Origin: Halobacteriovorax sp. HLS
GTDB lineage: Bacteria > Bdellovibrionota > Bacteriovoracia > Bacteriovoracales > Bacteriovoracaceae
Reading direction: 5' to 3'
DNA: 64,000 bases
Assembly: GCF_004006665.1 (NCBI RefSeq)
Contig: NZ_QOCL01000016.1
Span: 1-64,000, forward strand
The translations under genes and the position numbers were made by a program. Under the pieces are notes generated by a model that had not been told where the DNA came from, did no database searches, and was given only the letters and a program-made list of their open reading frames with translations. Shown here one piece after another: positions 8,417-16,949 of the stretch. Each line of letters starts with the position of its first letter. The first letter of the stretch is position 1.

Positions 8417-9010
8417 ATGACTGAAGAAACTAAAGTAGAAGAAACAAAAGTAGAAGCGAAAGCAGATAATAAAAAAGCTCCAAAGAAGAAGTCACAAGGA
8501 TCAAGAAAGCCTAAGCCGGCTGCTCCAGTGTCTGAATTTGAGGAAAGAGTTGTTGCGGTAAACCGTGTTGCTAAAGTTGTTAAGGGTGGTAGAAGATTCT
8601 CTTTTGCAGCTCTAATGATTGTTGGTGATAAGAAAGGTCGTGTTGGATATGGTTTAGGAAAAGCAAAAGAAGTTCCTGAAGCAATTAGAAAAGCAACACA
8701 AGCAGCTCAAAAGAATATGGTACACGTTCCACTTGATAACGGAACTATACCTCACCAAATTCTAGGTGAATATGATGCAGGAAAGATTTTATTTAAGCCT
8801 GCTGCACATGGTACAGGGGTTAAAGCTGCTGGTGCATGTCGTTCAATAATGGAATTAGCTGGTGTAACAGATGTATTAACTAAATCTCTAAGAGGAAATA
8901 ATCCTCATAATATTGTTAAGGCAACGTTTGACGCTCTTAAGCATTTAAGAAGTGTTGATCAGGTAGCTAAACTTAGAGGAAAAGAAGCTCAAGGGCTTCG
9001 TATTAAATAG
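8417..9010 (+). CDS. rpsE: 30S ribosomal protein S5 with charged N-terminal extension
   Basis: S5 shapes the mRNA entry channel and affects fidelity. The S5 core starts near residue 40 ([21 protein letters not shown]) and continues with [21 protein letters not shown]. The first about 38 residues are extra: an acidic [14 protein letters not shown] stretch, then a Lys/Pro-rich linker. At 197 residues it exceeds the usual 165-170. The start is supported by AAGGGGCG directly upstream. The opening MTEETK is identical to that of L3 (626-1324). Confidence 0.97.
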   Translation: MTEETKVEETKVEAKADNKKAPKKKSQGSRKPKPAAPVSEFEERVVAVNRVAKVVKGGRRFSFAALMIVGDKKGRVGYGLGKAKEVPEAIRKATQAAQKNMVHVPLDNGTIPHQILGEYDAGKILFKPAAHGTGVKAAGACRSIMELAGVTDVLTKSLRGNNPHNIVKATFDALKHLRSVDQVAKLRGKEAQGLRIK

Positions 9011-9019
9011 AGGTATAAA

Positions 9020-9205
9020 ATGGCCGGAAAGACTATAACTGTAAAGTTGAAGAAAAGTACGATTGGATCTACAGAAAAGCAAAAAGCTAACGTTCGTGGC
9101 CTTGGTCTTAGAAAGACTGGGACTTCAAGAACATTAGAAAATACTCCAGCTGTTCGTGGAATGATTAAAAAAGTTATTCACCTTTTAGACATAAAAGAGA
9201 ATTAA
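9020..9205 (+). CDS. rpmD: 50S ribosomal protein L30
   Basis: L30 is a small protein of the large subunit. The 61-residue protein shows ITVKLKKSTIGSTEKQKANVRGLGLRK-type sequence, with the conserved VRGLGLRK at about 26-33 and RGMIKKVIHLL near the end. It starts nine bases after rpsE with AGAGGT upstream. Confidence 0.94.
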   Translation: MAGKTITVKLKKSTIGSTEKQKANVRGLGLRKTGTSRTLENTPAVRGMIKKVIHLLDIKEN

Positions 9206-9222
9206 TATAAGTTGAGGATATT

Positions 9223-9678
9223 ATGCTAACGTTAAATAATCTAAGTAGCCCAAAAGGCGCACACAGAAATATAAAGAGACTAGGGCGTGGACAAGGTTCA
9301 GGTCAAGGTAAGCAGGCCGGTAAAGGTCATAAAGGTCAAAAGGCTAGAGCTGGTGGTGGAACTAGAACTGGTTTTGAAGGTGGAGCAATGCCTCTATATA
9401 TGAGACTTCCAAAAAGAGGTTTCACAAATGCACCTTTCAAAACTGAGTACGCTGAAGTAAGCTTATCTGCAGTTGACGCGAAATTTGATAGCGGTGAAGT
9501 TACTCGTGAAGCTCTAATTGCAAACGGTCTTTTAAGTGGTTCTGATAAAAGAAAGCCAATTAAAGTTCTTGCAAATGGTGAGCTTTCAAAAGCGTTAACT
9601 TTTGTTAACATTGATAAGTTTACAAAATCAGCTGCTGAATTAGTTTCTAAAGCTGGTGGAAAAATAGAAAATAAATAA
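9223..9678 (+). CDS. rplO: 50S ribosomal protein L15
   Basis: L15 is a late assembly protein with a long glycine-rich extended N-terminus. RLGRGQGSGQGKQAGKGHKG (about residues 20-39) and MPLYMRLPKRGF (about 58-69) identify it. Length 151 is typical. It directly precedes secY, the conserved order. Confidence 0.97.
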   Translation: MLTLNNLSSPKGAHRNIKRLGRGQGSGQGKQAGKGHKGQKARAGGGTRTGFEGGAMPLYMRLPKRGFTNAPFKTEYAEVSLSAVDAKFDSGEVTREALIANGLLSGSDKRKPIKVLANGELSKALTFVNIDKFTKSAAELVSKAGGKIENK

Positions 9679-9690
9679 GGATTTTATTTA

Positions 9691-11001
9691 ATGTCGACTG
9701 CTCAAGGAAAGCTAGAAGAGCTTAAGAAGAAAGTATTTTTCACCTTTTTACTATTGGCTGTATACAGAATGGCTGCACAGATACCTGTTCCAGGTGTTAA
9801 TGCAGCAGCCATTGCTTCGTACTTTGCCGAGTCTGGAGGAGGAATCTTTGATCTGATCAACACTTTTAGTGGTGGTGCCTTCAAAAGATTCTCTGTTTTA
9901 GCTCTTGGTATTATGCCATATATTACGACTTCAATTATCTTCTCTCTCTTGGGAGAAGTAATTCCTCAGATTCAAGAAATGCAAGAAGATTCGGAAGGTC
10001 ATAAGAAGATCCAAAAATGGACTCGATATGCAACTGTTCTTCTTTGTGCTGTTCAGGGATGGGGTATGGCCGTAATGTTTGAAGGATTTAAGAGTACTGG
10101 CAATATTCCAGTTATTCCTGAGCCAGGTCTATTATTTAGAATTTCTACTGTTATCACTCTTTGTGCAGGAACTATGTTTCTCCTATGGTTAGGTGAGCGT
10201 ATTACTGAATACGGGCTTGAAAACGGTGTTTCTTTAATTATCTTTGCAGGTATTGCTGTTGAGCTACCGGCAGAGATGATGCAAAAGTTAACTCTCTATA
10301 AAAACGGTGAATTAGGAGCAGGAGCTCTACTTATAACAGTTGGTGTTATATTGGTAGGATTCTTTGTTGTTACATTTATTGAAAGATCTCATAGAAGTGT
10401 TCCTGTGCAATATGCAAAGAAAGTTGTTCATAACCGTACTTATGGTGGGACACAAACACTTCCAATTAGAGTAGATACAGGCGGTGTTATGCCACCGATC
10501 TTAGCTTCATCATTATTAGCAGCTCCAGCAACAATGGCTAATTTTGTGTCAGCTACGAGTCCGATGAAGCCTTACCTGGATACAATGATTCAATCACTAT
10601 ATCCGGGACAGCTTTTATTTAACTTATTCTTTGCTCTATTAATTGTTTATATGACATATTTTTATGCTCCTATTCAGTTTAAGACTAAAAAAGTTGCAGA
10701 AATGCTTCAGAAGAATAATGCGTTTGTTCCAGGTGTAAGGCCAGGTGCTAAGACTAAAGAATATTTAGACTTTATTCTTAATAGATTGACGTTCTTTGGA
10801 TCACTTTTCTTGGTAACAATATGTATTTTACCAACTGTAGCTTCTGGGGCAAATACTAGATTTGGTGGAACATCACTACTAATTCTTGTGAGTGTATGTA
10901 TACGTGTAATGATGAATATTCAGGCATTTATGTTTTCTGATAAGTATGAAAGTGCTTATAAGGCTAAAGGAAAATATAACGGTCAAAATAGAAGGTTTTA
11001 A
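9691..11001 (+). CDS. secY: Protein translocase subunit SecY
   Basis: SecY is the inner-membrane channel of the Sec translocon. The 436-residue protein begins with the family element LEELKKKVFFTFLLLAVYR, followed by QIPVPGVN, then the plug region with FSGGAFKRFSVLALGIMPYIT, and about ten hydrophobic segments. IERSHRSVPVQYAKK (about residues 230-244) is the conserved cytosolic loop. It starts 12 bases after rplO. Its TAA stop shares a base with the adk ATG at 11001, implying coupling. Confidence 0.98.
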   Translation: MSTAQGKLEELKKKVFFTFLLLAVYRMAAQIPVPGVNAAAIASYFAESGGGIFDLINTFSGGAFKRFSVLALGIMPYITTSIIFSLLGEVIPQIQEMQEDSEGHKKIQKWTRYATVLLCAVQGWGMAVMFEGFKSTGNIPVIPEPGLLFRISTVITLCAGTMFLLWLGERITEYGLENGVSLIIFAGIAVELPAEMMQKLTLYKNGELGAGALLITVGVILVGFFVVTFIERSHRSVPVQYAKKVVHNRTYGGTQTLPIRVDTGGVMPPILASSLLAAPATMANFVSATSPMKPYLDTMIQSLYPGQLLFNLFFALLIVYMTYFYAPIQFKTKKVAEMLQKNNAFVPGVRPGAKTKEYLDFILNRLTFFGSLFLVTICILPTVASGANTRFGGTSLLILVSVCIRVMMNIQAFMFSDKYESAYKAKGKYNGQNRRF

Positions 11002-11639
11002 TGAAGCCACAGCTAATATTACTAGGTGCTCCTGGAACTGGGAAGGGAACACAGGCTAAGAGAATAGTTGATGAATTTGGCTATAGTCATATTTCAACAG
11101 GTGATCTTCTTAGGGGTGAGATAGCAAAAGGTTCAGATCTTGGTAAAAAAGTTAAGTCAATTATTGATAAGGGTGACTTAGTTAATGATCAGGTCGTTTT
11201 AGAGTTATTAAATGCAAATTGTAGCATTAGTGACTCTGCTTATATCTTTGATGGGTTTCCACGAAATATTGAGCAATCAGAGTTACTAGAAGAGCATGTT
11301 TTAAAAGGTGCTGCTTCAAAAGCAATCTATTTTGATATAGATTTAGATATTTTAGTTGAAAGAATTTCTAATAGAAGAATTGCACCAAAAAGTGGTGAAA
11401 TTTATAATCTACTTTCTAGGCCACCAAAGGTTGAGGGAAAGTGTGATATCTCTGGAGAAGATCTAATTCATCGTAAAGATGATACTGCTGAAACTGTGAG
11501 AAATAGATTAGAAGTGTTCAAAAATACAATTGCTCCGATTCTTGATTATTATGAAGGTCGTGGAGTTTTAGTTAGAATAGATGCTTCTACTTCAGCAGAA
11601 GAAGTCTTTGCCAAGGTTGGCGAAGCAATTAATAGTTAA
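11001..11639 (+). CDS. adk: Adenylate kinase
   Basis: It interconverts ATP + AMP and 2 ADP in the cytoplasm. The P-loop GAPGTGKGTQAKRI is at residues 9-22, the AMP-binding DGFPRN near 83-88, and the long LID type is seen (SGEIYNLLSRPPKVEGKCD). The LID has no set of four zinc cysteines. At 212 residues it is a normal long-form Adk. It overlaps secY by one base. In many genomes map follows adk; here infA follows after a 90-base gap with its own promoter. Confidence 0.97.
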   Translation: MKPQLILLGAPGTGKGTQAKRIVDEFGYSHISTGDLLRGEIAKGSDLGKKVKSIIDKGDLVNDQVVLELLNANCSISDSAYIFDGFPRNIEQSELLEEHVLKGAASKAIYFDIDLDILVERISNRRIAPKSGEIYNLLSRPPKVEGKCDISGEDLIHRKDDTAETVRNRLEVFKNTIAPILDYYEGRGVLVRIDASTSAEEVFAKVGEAINS

Positions 11640-11674
11640 TAATATTAGTTTATAAGTAAATATATCAATATATG

Positions 11675-11703
11675 TTGCATAATGGTTCCTCTTTAGATAT
11701 AAG
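11675..11703 (+). promoter_or_regulatory. Promoter for infA-rpmJ and the alpha genes
   Basis: TTGCAT at 11675-11680 and TATAAG at 11698-11703 are separated by exactly 17 bases. The pair lies in the only sizeable gap between adk and infA. It would allow the translation-initiation and alpha-operon genes to be transcribed apart from the upstream cluster. Confidence 0.55.
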
Positions 11704-11729
11704 GCAGGGACTAGTGGAGTTTTATCTCG

Positions 11730-11954
11730 ATGGCGAGCGCAGAAGTTCTAGAAATAGAAGGAGAAGTAGTTGAACTACTTCCAAATACTAAATTTAAAGT
11801 TAAGCTACCTAATGGTCATAGTGTAATAGCTCACATTAGTGGAAAAATGAGAATGCATTTTATCAAGATCTTACCTGGTGATAAGGTTCTTGTAGAGATT
11901 AGTAAATATGATCTTTCCAAAGGAAGGATCACATATAGAAGTAAGGGCCGGTAG
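11730..11954 (+). CDS. infA: Translation initiation factor IF-1
   Basis: IF-1 is an S1/OB-fold factor that binds the 30S A site during initiation. The sequence contains [21 protein letters not shown] and [19 protein letters not shown], the family signatures, in 74 residues. The start ATG at 11730 follows GTGGAG at about 11714-11719. It is separated from rpmJ by 24 bases. Confidence 0.97.
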   Translation: MASAEVLEIEGEVVELLPNTKFKVKLPNGHSVIAHISGKMRMHFIKILPGDKVLVEISKYDLSKGRITYRSKGR

Positions 11955-11978
11955 GCTTTTTTACTGGAAGAGGATGTT

Positions 11979-12095
11979 ATGAAAGTTAGAGCGTCAGTAA
12001 AAGTTATGTGTAAAGACTGTAAAGTTGTAAAAAGAAAAGGTGTATTAAGGGTTGTTTGTAAAGCAAGTCCTAAACATAAACAAAGACAAGGTTAA
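11979..12095 (+). CDS. rpmJ: 50S ribosomal protein L36
   Basis: This 38-residue protein starts [19 protein letters not shown] and ends HKQRQG. Cys11, Cys14, Cys27 and His33 form the zinc ribbon of the C-plus type of L36. GAAGAGGA precedes the ATG. Its place between infA and rpsM is the classic one. Confidence 0.96.
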   Translation: MKVRASVKVMCKDCKVVKRKGVLRVVCKASPKHKQRQG

Positions 12096-12115
12096 TACCT
12101 TAGGGGAGTGTAGCT

Positions 12116-12499
12116 ATGGCAAGAATACTTGGTGTTGATATTCCTCGTAATAAGGTGATGGGCGTTGCTTTAAGATCAATCTATGGTGTTGGTCCAAAAG
12201 TGGCAAGTGAAGTCCTCACTAAAGCGGGAATAGATTTCAACAAAAGCTCAAATGAGCTGACAGAAGAAGAGGCGAACAATATTCGTCTTTTATTAGAAAG
12301 TGATTATACTGTAGAGGGTGATCTTAGAAGAGAGATCGGTCTTAACATTAAGAGATTGAAAGATCTTGGATGCTACAGAGGGATTCGTCACAGAAAAGGA
12401 TTACCAGTTAGAGGTCAAAGAACTAGTACAAATGCTAGAACTAGAAAAGGACCTGCGAAAGCAATTGCTGGAAAGAAATCTGTCAAGTCAATGAAGTAA
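12116..12499 (+). CDS. rpsM: 30S ribosomal protein S13
   Basis: S13 is a head protein contacting P-site tRNA and the large subunit. [23 protein letters not shown] is the conserved N-terminus, and [19 protein letters not shown] the C-terminal rRNA-binding tail. The length of 127 is slightly above the 118-122 usual, because of a Lys-rich end. GGGGAGTG precedes the start. Confidence 0.97.
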   Translation: MARILGVDIPRNKVMGVALRSIYGVGPKVASEVLTKAGIDFNKSSNELTEEEANNIRLLLESDYTVEGDLRREIGLNIKRLKDLGCYRGIRHRKGLPVRGQRTSTNARTRKGPAKAIAGKKSVKSMK

Positions 12500-12515
12500 A
12501 GGTTGGAGTTGAAAA

Positions 12516-12902
12516 ATGGTTAAGAAAACAGCAAATAAGAAAAAAGCAAAAAAGAATATTCCACATGGTGTATGCCATATTCAATGTTCTTTTAATAATA
12601 CAATTGTTACTTTCACTGATCCAAATGGTGGAGCAATTGCTTGGGCGTCAGCTGGGCAACTTGGTTTCCGTGGTTCTAAGAAATCAACTCCATTCGCAGC
12701 ACAGGTAGCTTCATCTGAAGCAGCTAAGAAAGCTATGGAGCATGGTCTTAGTTCTGTAGACGTAAGAGTTAAGGGTCCTGGAGCAGGAAGAGAAAATGCG
12801 ATTAGAGCTCTAATCGGATGTGGATTAAGAATTACATCTGTTGCAGATAAGTCACCAATTCCTCATAATGGATGTCGTGCACCTAAAAGAAGAAGAGTTT
12901 AA
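12516..12902 (+). CDS. rpsK: 30S ribosomal protein S11
   Basis: S11 forms the platform near the Shine-Dalgarno helix. [37 protein letters not shown] and the C-terminal [15 protein letters not shown] are diagnostic. It has 128 residues. It is followed directly by rpoA; rpsD, the usual next gene, is absent. Confidence 0.97.
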   Translation: MVKKTANKKKAKKNIPHGVCHIQCSFNNTIVTFTDPNGGAIAWASAGQLGFRGSKKSTPFAAQVASSEAAKKAMEHGLSSVDVRVKGPGAGRENAIRALIGCGLRITSVADKSPIPHNGCRAPKRRRV

Positions 12903-12926
12903 TCGTATATATTAAGGAGATTATCC

Positions 12927-13940
12927 GTGGATAATTTTGTAGCAAAAAATTGGACGAACATGATCAGACCTGTTTCTTTAGAATCAGATGCTGAAAGTCT
13001 AAAAGCAAACTATGGAAAGTTTATAGCTAAACCTTTAGAGAGAGGTTACGGGCAAACTCTAGGTAATTCACTTAGAAGAGCTCTTTTATCTTCTCTTCAA
13101 GGGGCTGGTATTGTTGCTATTAGAATCGAAGGTGTTGAGCACGAATTCGGTACTATTAACAATGTTAAAGAAGAAGTATCTGAAATTATCCTTAACTTAA
13201 AAGAAGTTTTCTTTAAGTTAAAAGGTAAGGAAGATGTTGTTCTTAATCTTGATAAAAGTGGTGAAGGTCCTGTTACTGCAGGAGATATTGCTGAGAGTGC
13301 AAGTTTAGAAGTACTAAACCCACAGCACGTTATTTGTAATATTTCTTCAGGTGGTTCAATTAAGGTTGAACTAAAAATTGCTAGAGGTAAAGGTTATGTT
13401 ACTGCTCTTGAAAACAAAGAGTTGTACGATCTTCCACTAGGATGGATCTATGTTGATACTCTTTTCTCTCCAGTTCACAGAGTTAATTACTCAGTAACTA
13501 ACTCACGTGTTGGTAAGAGAACAGATTATGATAAACTTACTTTAGAAGTTTGGACGAACGCAGGTATCGATCCTCAAGAAGCTGTTGCATACTCTGCAAA
13601 GATTCTAAGAGATCAGTTGGCTGTATTCTTAAACTTTGAAGATGAAGAAGAAGTGGTAAGAACAGAGAAGGCTCCTGCTCAGGCATCTAGCCCAGCAAAT
13701 AGCGCTCTTTTAAAGCCAGTTTCTGAATTAGAGTTATCAGTACGTTCTGCTAACTGTCTGCAAAATGCTAATATCAAGTATATCTATGAATTGGTATCTA
13801 AGACAGAAGGTGAGATGTTAAGAACAAAGAACTTTGGTCGTAAATCGTTAAATGAAATTAAAGAAATTCTCAGTAATATGGGACTAGGGCTTGGAATGAA
13901 GGTTGATTCTATAATGAAAGATCTTCAAGACGGCGAGTAA
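12927..13940 (+). CDS. rpoA: DNA-directed RNA polymerase subunit alpha
   Basis: Alpha dimerises to nucleate RNA polymerase and carries the promoter-contacting C-terminal domain. The N-terminal domain includes [21 protein letters not shown] (about residues 40-60). The C-terminal domain (about 255-330) has the helix-hairpin-helix [15 protein letters not shown]. At 337 residues it is full length. The start is GTG at 12927, chosen because TAAGGAGA lies at the right distance upstream and the N-terminus then matches the family. Confidence 0.97.
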   Translation: MDNFVAKNWTNMIRPVSLESDAESLKANYGKFIAKPLERGYGQTLGNSLRRALLSSLQGAGIVAIRIEGVEHEFGTINNVKEEVSEIILNLKEVFFKLKGKEDVVLNLDKSGEGPVTAGDIAESASLEVLNPQHVICNISSGGSIKVELKIARGKGYVTALENKELYDLPLGWIYVDTLFSPVHRVNYSVTNSRVGKRTDYDKLTLEVWTNAGIDPQEAVAYSAKILRDQLAVFLNFEDEEEVVRTEKAPAQASSPANSALLKPVSELELSVRSANCLQNANIKYIYELVSKTEGEMLRTKNFGRKSLNEIKEILSNMGLGLGMKVDSIMKDLQDGE

Positions 13941-13974
13941 TTACTAAGCTGAGGGACTCAGTAGGAGTTGAATT

Positions 13975-14328
13975 ATGAGACATCAAAAACATAAATATAG
14001 AATTGGAAATGGTCCTGCTCACAGAGTATCGTTAATGAAAAACCTTGCAATCGAAGTAATCGATCATGGGAAAATCAAAACTACGATTACAAAGTGTAAA
14101 GCAATACAGCCATACGTAGAAAAATTAATCACTATTGCAAAAGTTGATACTGTTGCAAATAGAAGATTAGCTTTCCAAAAACTTAACAATAAAGAAGCAG
14201 TTCAAAAACTGTTTACTGACGTTGCACCTAAGTATTTAGAAAGAAATGGTGGATACACAAGAATTATGAGAATGGCTGATTCGAGAGTTGGTGACAACGC
14301 TCCAATGGCATACATTGCTCTAGTATAA
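13975..14328 (+). CDS. rplQ: 50S ribosomal protein L17
   Basis: L17 lies at the tunnel exit region of the large subunit. MRHQKHKYRIGNGPAHR and the NLAIEVIDHGKIKTTI segment match the family; 117 residues is normal. It is the last gene of the alpha operon and is followed by a strong terminator at 14372. Confidence 0.97.
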   Translation: MRHQKHKYRIGNGPAHRVSLMKNLAIEVIDHGKIKTTITKCKAIQPYVEKLITIAKVDTVANRRLAFQKLNNKEAVQKLFTDVAPKYLERNGGYTRIMRMADSRVGDNAPMAYIALV

Positions 14329-14371
14329 TTCTAGTTGTCTAACTAGCTATAACAAATTAAATGTTATATAA

Positions 14372-14400
14372 AACCTTCGGTCTATGCCGAAGGTTTTTTT
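14372..14400 (+). terminator. Strong terminator of the ribosomal super-operon
   Basis: AACCTTCGG (14372-14380) pairs with CCGAAGGTT (14387-14395) around a six-base loop, followed by an uninterrupted T-run. This ends the 14-kb ribosomal cluster. Confidence 0.9.
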
Positions 14401-14419
14401 GTTTTAACCATGGATTAAA

Positions 14420-14977
14420 ATGTCATTTAGTTCAAAAATTTTAATTATATCTCTTGTTATTGGTCTTACTCTGTCTTATTCAATGTACGAGAAAAAGAAA
14501 TTTTCATCCATGTTAAACGTGGGTGAGTCGTCGCCAATATTACAGACGATGCCTTCTTTTCAAATTGATTTAGTGTTAAGTGAAGGGAAAGTATCTCAGG
14601 AAGATTTCAAGAGCTCTAAAGCTACTTTTGTACACTTTTGGGGTACATGGTGTGCACCATGTGAGCATGAGTTTCCTGACTTTCTAAAATTCGCTAAGAA
14701 GTTTGAATCAGACAATGTTAAATTCCTACTGCTTGCGGTTAACGATGATAATAAGAAGATTAAGAAATTTTTGAAACGATTTAAAGATCTACCTAGTAAT
14801 GTGGTGATTGCACACGATAGTACTGGTGTTTCAATGACGACTTTTGGAACAGTTAAGGTTCCTGAGACATATCTCTTTGATTCATCATTTAGAAACCTTA
14901 AGAAGTTTATCGGGCCTCAGTCCTGGGGTATGGAAGCATTTGCTCCGAGGGTTAGAAGGCTAATTTTTGGTCACTAG
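14420..14977 (+). CDS. Membrane-anchored TlpA-like thioredoxin
   Basis: It is probably a periplasm-facing thiol-disulfide oxidoreductase. Residues 5-22 form one N-terminal hydrophobic segment, likely a signal anchor. A thioredoxin fold follows with WCAPC at about 76-80 as the redox site, and VPETYLFD near 150 carries the cis-proline. The 185-residue length fits the TlpA/ResA family. CAPC differs from the CPHC/CGPC pairs of DsbA and thioredoxin and is common in TlpA-like reductants, for example for cytochrome c maturation. The target is unknown. The gene stands alone after the ribosomal terminator. Confidence 0.85.
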   Translation: MSFSSKILIISLVIGLTLSYSMYEKKKFSSMLNVGESSPILQTMPSFQIDLVLSEGKVSQEDFKSSKATFVHFWGTWCAPCEHEFPDFLKFAKKFESDNVKFLLLAVNDDNKKIKKFLKRFKDLPSNVVIAHDSTGVSMTTFGTVKVPETYLFDSSFRNLKKFIGPQSWGMEAFAPRVRRLIFGH

Positions 14978-15087
14978 TATTTTGACACTTTTTTATTTTC
15001 CTTTCTGTGTTCTTTAGATTTCAGTAGTTTATAACTAATTTTCTTGTATAAAAAATCTACATTCTTCTAAAGAAATAATCCGTACTG

Positions 15088-15152
15088 CCGAAAAGTTAGA
15101 CAGATTAATGCTCAAATATGAGCGGATTTGTCGTCTTACTGACGATTCGGAG
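15088..15152 (+). promoter_or_regulatory. Folded 5' leader overlapping the Shine-Dalgarno of the sigma-54 activator gene
   Basis: CCGAA (15088-15092) can pair with TTCGG (15146-15150), and the latter runs into the GGAG ribosome binding site (15149-15152). Inside lie GCTCA-AATA-TGAGC (15110-15123) and TCGTC-TTACT-GACGA (15131-15145). Three nested or adjacent stems immediately before the ATG look like a translational switch. No known riboswitch consensus was recognised. Confidence 0.45.
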
Positions 15153-15160
15153 ATTTAAAA

Positions 15161-16732
15161 ATGATTAACTGGAAAGAAATTAGCGGACTTCATGTCATTT
15201 CAAAACTAGAAGAAATTCTTGATAAGTGGTTTGGTGTTGAACAAGTCTATTCGGATGTTCATTATAAAATACGTAGTGGCCATATAGATAAAGGACACGA
15301 GTTTAAGAATCACTTCTTTAAGGTTCAGATGCAAATGGGTCATGGGTATAATTACTTAGGCTCTGATGTAGAGAAAATAACTGATAGTCTAGAAGCCTCC
15401 GCTGACCAGTCTGATGCGTTTGATACATTCTTTAAACATGTTAAAGGTGTTGGTGCCAAGGTTGAGGTAGATGGTGAGGTTTTAGGGACAGTATTTGCTT
15501 ACCCGTTCGTATCTAGTTCAATAACAGAAGATGAGTTAGAAGAAATTAAAAAGCATATGGTTTCTGAGGGAGCCAATGAGGCAGATGCGAGTGCAGCTGT
15601 TGATGGACTTAGAAAGCTCTATCCTAGGGAAGTTGAGTATCTGCAAGAACTTGTTGAGCTTGTTGCTGATGAAGTAAAAACATTCCACTCTGAGATATCT
15701 AAAAGAGAGTCGAGGATCAAAGAACTTAACTCAGAGCTTGGTGATAAGTACAGATATCACATGATGATAGGTAAATCGAAAAAGATGCAGACGATATATA
15801 GACTGCTAGAGAAGATATCTTCATCAGAATCTTCAGTTCTTATTCAAGGTAGTAATGGTACTGGTAAAGAGCTTGTAGCAAAGGCCGTACACTTCTATTC
15901 ACCTAGAAAGGATAATCAATTTGTAGCCGTGAACTGTTCGGCATTTAACGATAACTTACTAGACTCAGAATTATTTGGTCATATTAAAGGGTCCTTTACT
16001 GGTGCCGTTAAAGATAAGGCCGGACTCTTTGAGGTTGCAAATGGTGGAACATTATTTCTCGATGAAATTGGTGATACATCTCTAAGTATGCAGGTTAAAT
16101 TATTAAGAGTTCTACAAGAGGGAACATATCTACCTGTTGGGGCACATGCTCCTAAAAAGACAGATGTAAGAATACTTGCAGCCACAAATAAAGACTTAAA
16201 AGCAATGATGGCCAGCGGAGAATTTAGAGAAGATTTATTTTATAGAATAAATGTAATCAACGTAGACCTGCCGGCGCTTAAAGATAGATCTGAGGATATT
16301 CCAATCCTTATGGACTTCTTTCTTAAAAAGAGATGCGATGAAGCTGGAATTCCAATGAAACAATTCTCTAAAAAGACAATGGAGAAGTTTTTAGATTATC
16401 AGTGGCCTGGTAACGTAAGAGAGTTAGAAAATGAAATTGAAAGATTAGTAGTTCTAGCTGGTGACGATAAAATGATCACTCCAGACTTACTAAGTCCAAG
16501 AATTTTAGACTTCGGTGAGAAGCCAATGTCAGCTTCTAGGGGAGTTAATACTAGTGGTTCGTTAAAAGAAGCACTTGAAGAGCTCGAAGCTATGATGATT
16601 AAAGAAGGTTTAAAAAGATGTAACTTTAATAAGTCAAAGCTCTCAAAAGAGCTGGGCGTGTCTAGAGCTTCACTTATCATGAAAGTTGAAAAGTACGGAC
16701 TTGATAAGAGAAAGAAAGCTGCAGGCGAGTAA
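15161..16732 (+). CDS. Sigma-54-dependent transcriptional activator
   Basis: It is a bacterial enhancer-binding protein that would remodel RNA polymerase-sigma-54. Three parts are seen. Residues 1-200 are a non-receiver sensor region that I do not recognise with certainty; a PocR-like ligand-binding fold is possible. An AAA+ domain spans about 205-435, with Walker A GSNGTGKE near 231-238, the sigma-54 contact loop as GSFTGA near 277-282 (consensus GAFTGA), and Walker B LFLDEIGD. A Fis-type helix-turn-helix lies near 485-515 (SKLSKELGVSRASL). Without a receiver domain it is probably controlled by a ligand or protein partner. A structured leader precedes it, a terminator follows, and no kinase gene is adjacent. 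Confidence 0.9.
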   Translation: MINWKEISGLHVISKLEEILDKWFGVEQVYSDVHYKIRSGHIDKGHEFKNHFFKVQMQMGHGYNYLGSDVEKITDSLEASADQSDAFDTFFKHVKGVGAKVEVDGEVLGTVFAYPFVSSSITEDELEEIKKHMVSEGANEADASAAVDGLRKLYPREVEYLQELVELVADEVKTFHSEISKRESRIKELNSELGDKYRYHMMIGKSKKMQTIYRLLEKISSSESSVLIQGSNGTGKELVAKAVHFYSPRKDNQFVAVNCSAFNDNLLDSELFGHIKGSFTGAVKDKAGLFEVANGGTLFLDEIGDTSLSMQVKLLRVLQEGTYLPVGAHAPKKTDVRILAATNKDLKAMMASGEFREDLFYRINVINVDLPALKDRSEDIPILMDFFLKKRCDEAGIPMKQFSKKTMEKFLDYQWPGNVRELENEIERLVVLAGDDKMITPDLLSPRILDFGEKPMSASRGVNTSGSLKEALEELEAMMIKEGLKRCNFNKSKLSKELGVSRASLIMKVEKYGLDKRKKAAGE

Positions 16733-16755
16733 TAATTAAGAAAATTTTTAAAGAC

Positions 16756-16786
16756 AAGGCCTCATTTATTGAGGCCTTTTTTTGTT
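16756..16786 (+). terminator. Terminator of the sigma-54 activator gene
   Basis: AAGGCCTCA (16756-16764) pairs with TGAGGCCTT (16770-16778), followed by a run of T. The AGGCCT-centred stem resembles the dnaJ terminator at 41161. Confidence 0.9.
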
Positions 16787-16883
16787 TCAAACTTATTAAC
16801 TTTCTTTCATTCTAACTAACAAAATCTTGAGAATAATGAAGCTTTATAACGCAGGGAGAAACCTGTTGTTTTTAGTTAAATAA

Positions 16884-16895
16884 TGACGCGAGTCA
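16884..16895. promoter_or_regulatory. Possible operator before the carboxylase operon
   Basis: TGAC-GCGA-GTCA (16884-16895) is an inverted repeat about 55 bases before the carboxylase start. TATGAT at 16920-16925 could be a -10, but no convincing -35 is present at normal spacing. The region may be regulated; the evidence is weak. Confidence 0.25.
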
Positions 16896-16949
16896 ATAGC
16901 CCTTTGATAGCTTAAATTGTATGATAACTCACCATTTTAGGAGGTTATT

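Noticed and set aside
15088-15152. Known c-di-GMP or other catalogued riboswitch
   Set aside because: The conserved bases of the GEMM, SAM, TPP, preQ1 and glycine classes that I can recall are not present; the leader is reported only as an unassigned structure.
16904-16925. TTGATA and TATGAT as promoter of the carboxylase operon
   Set aside because: The spacing is only ten bases, too short for a sigma-70 promoter.
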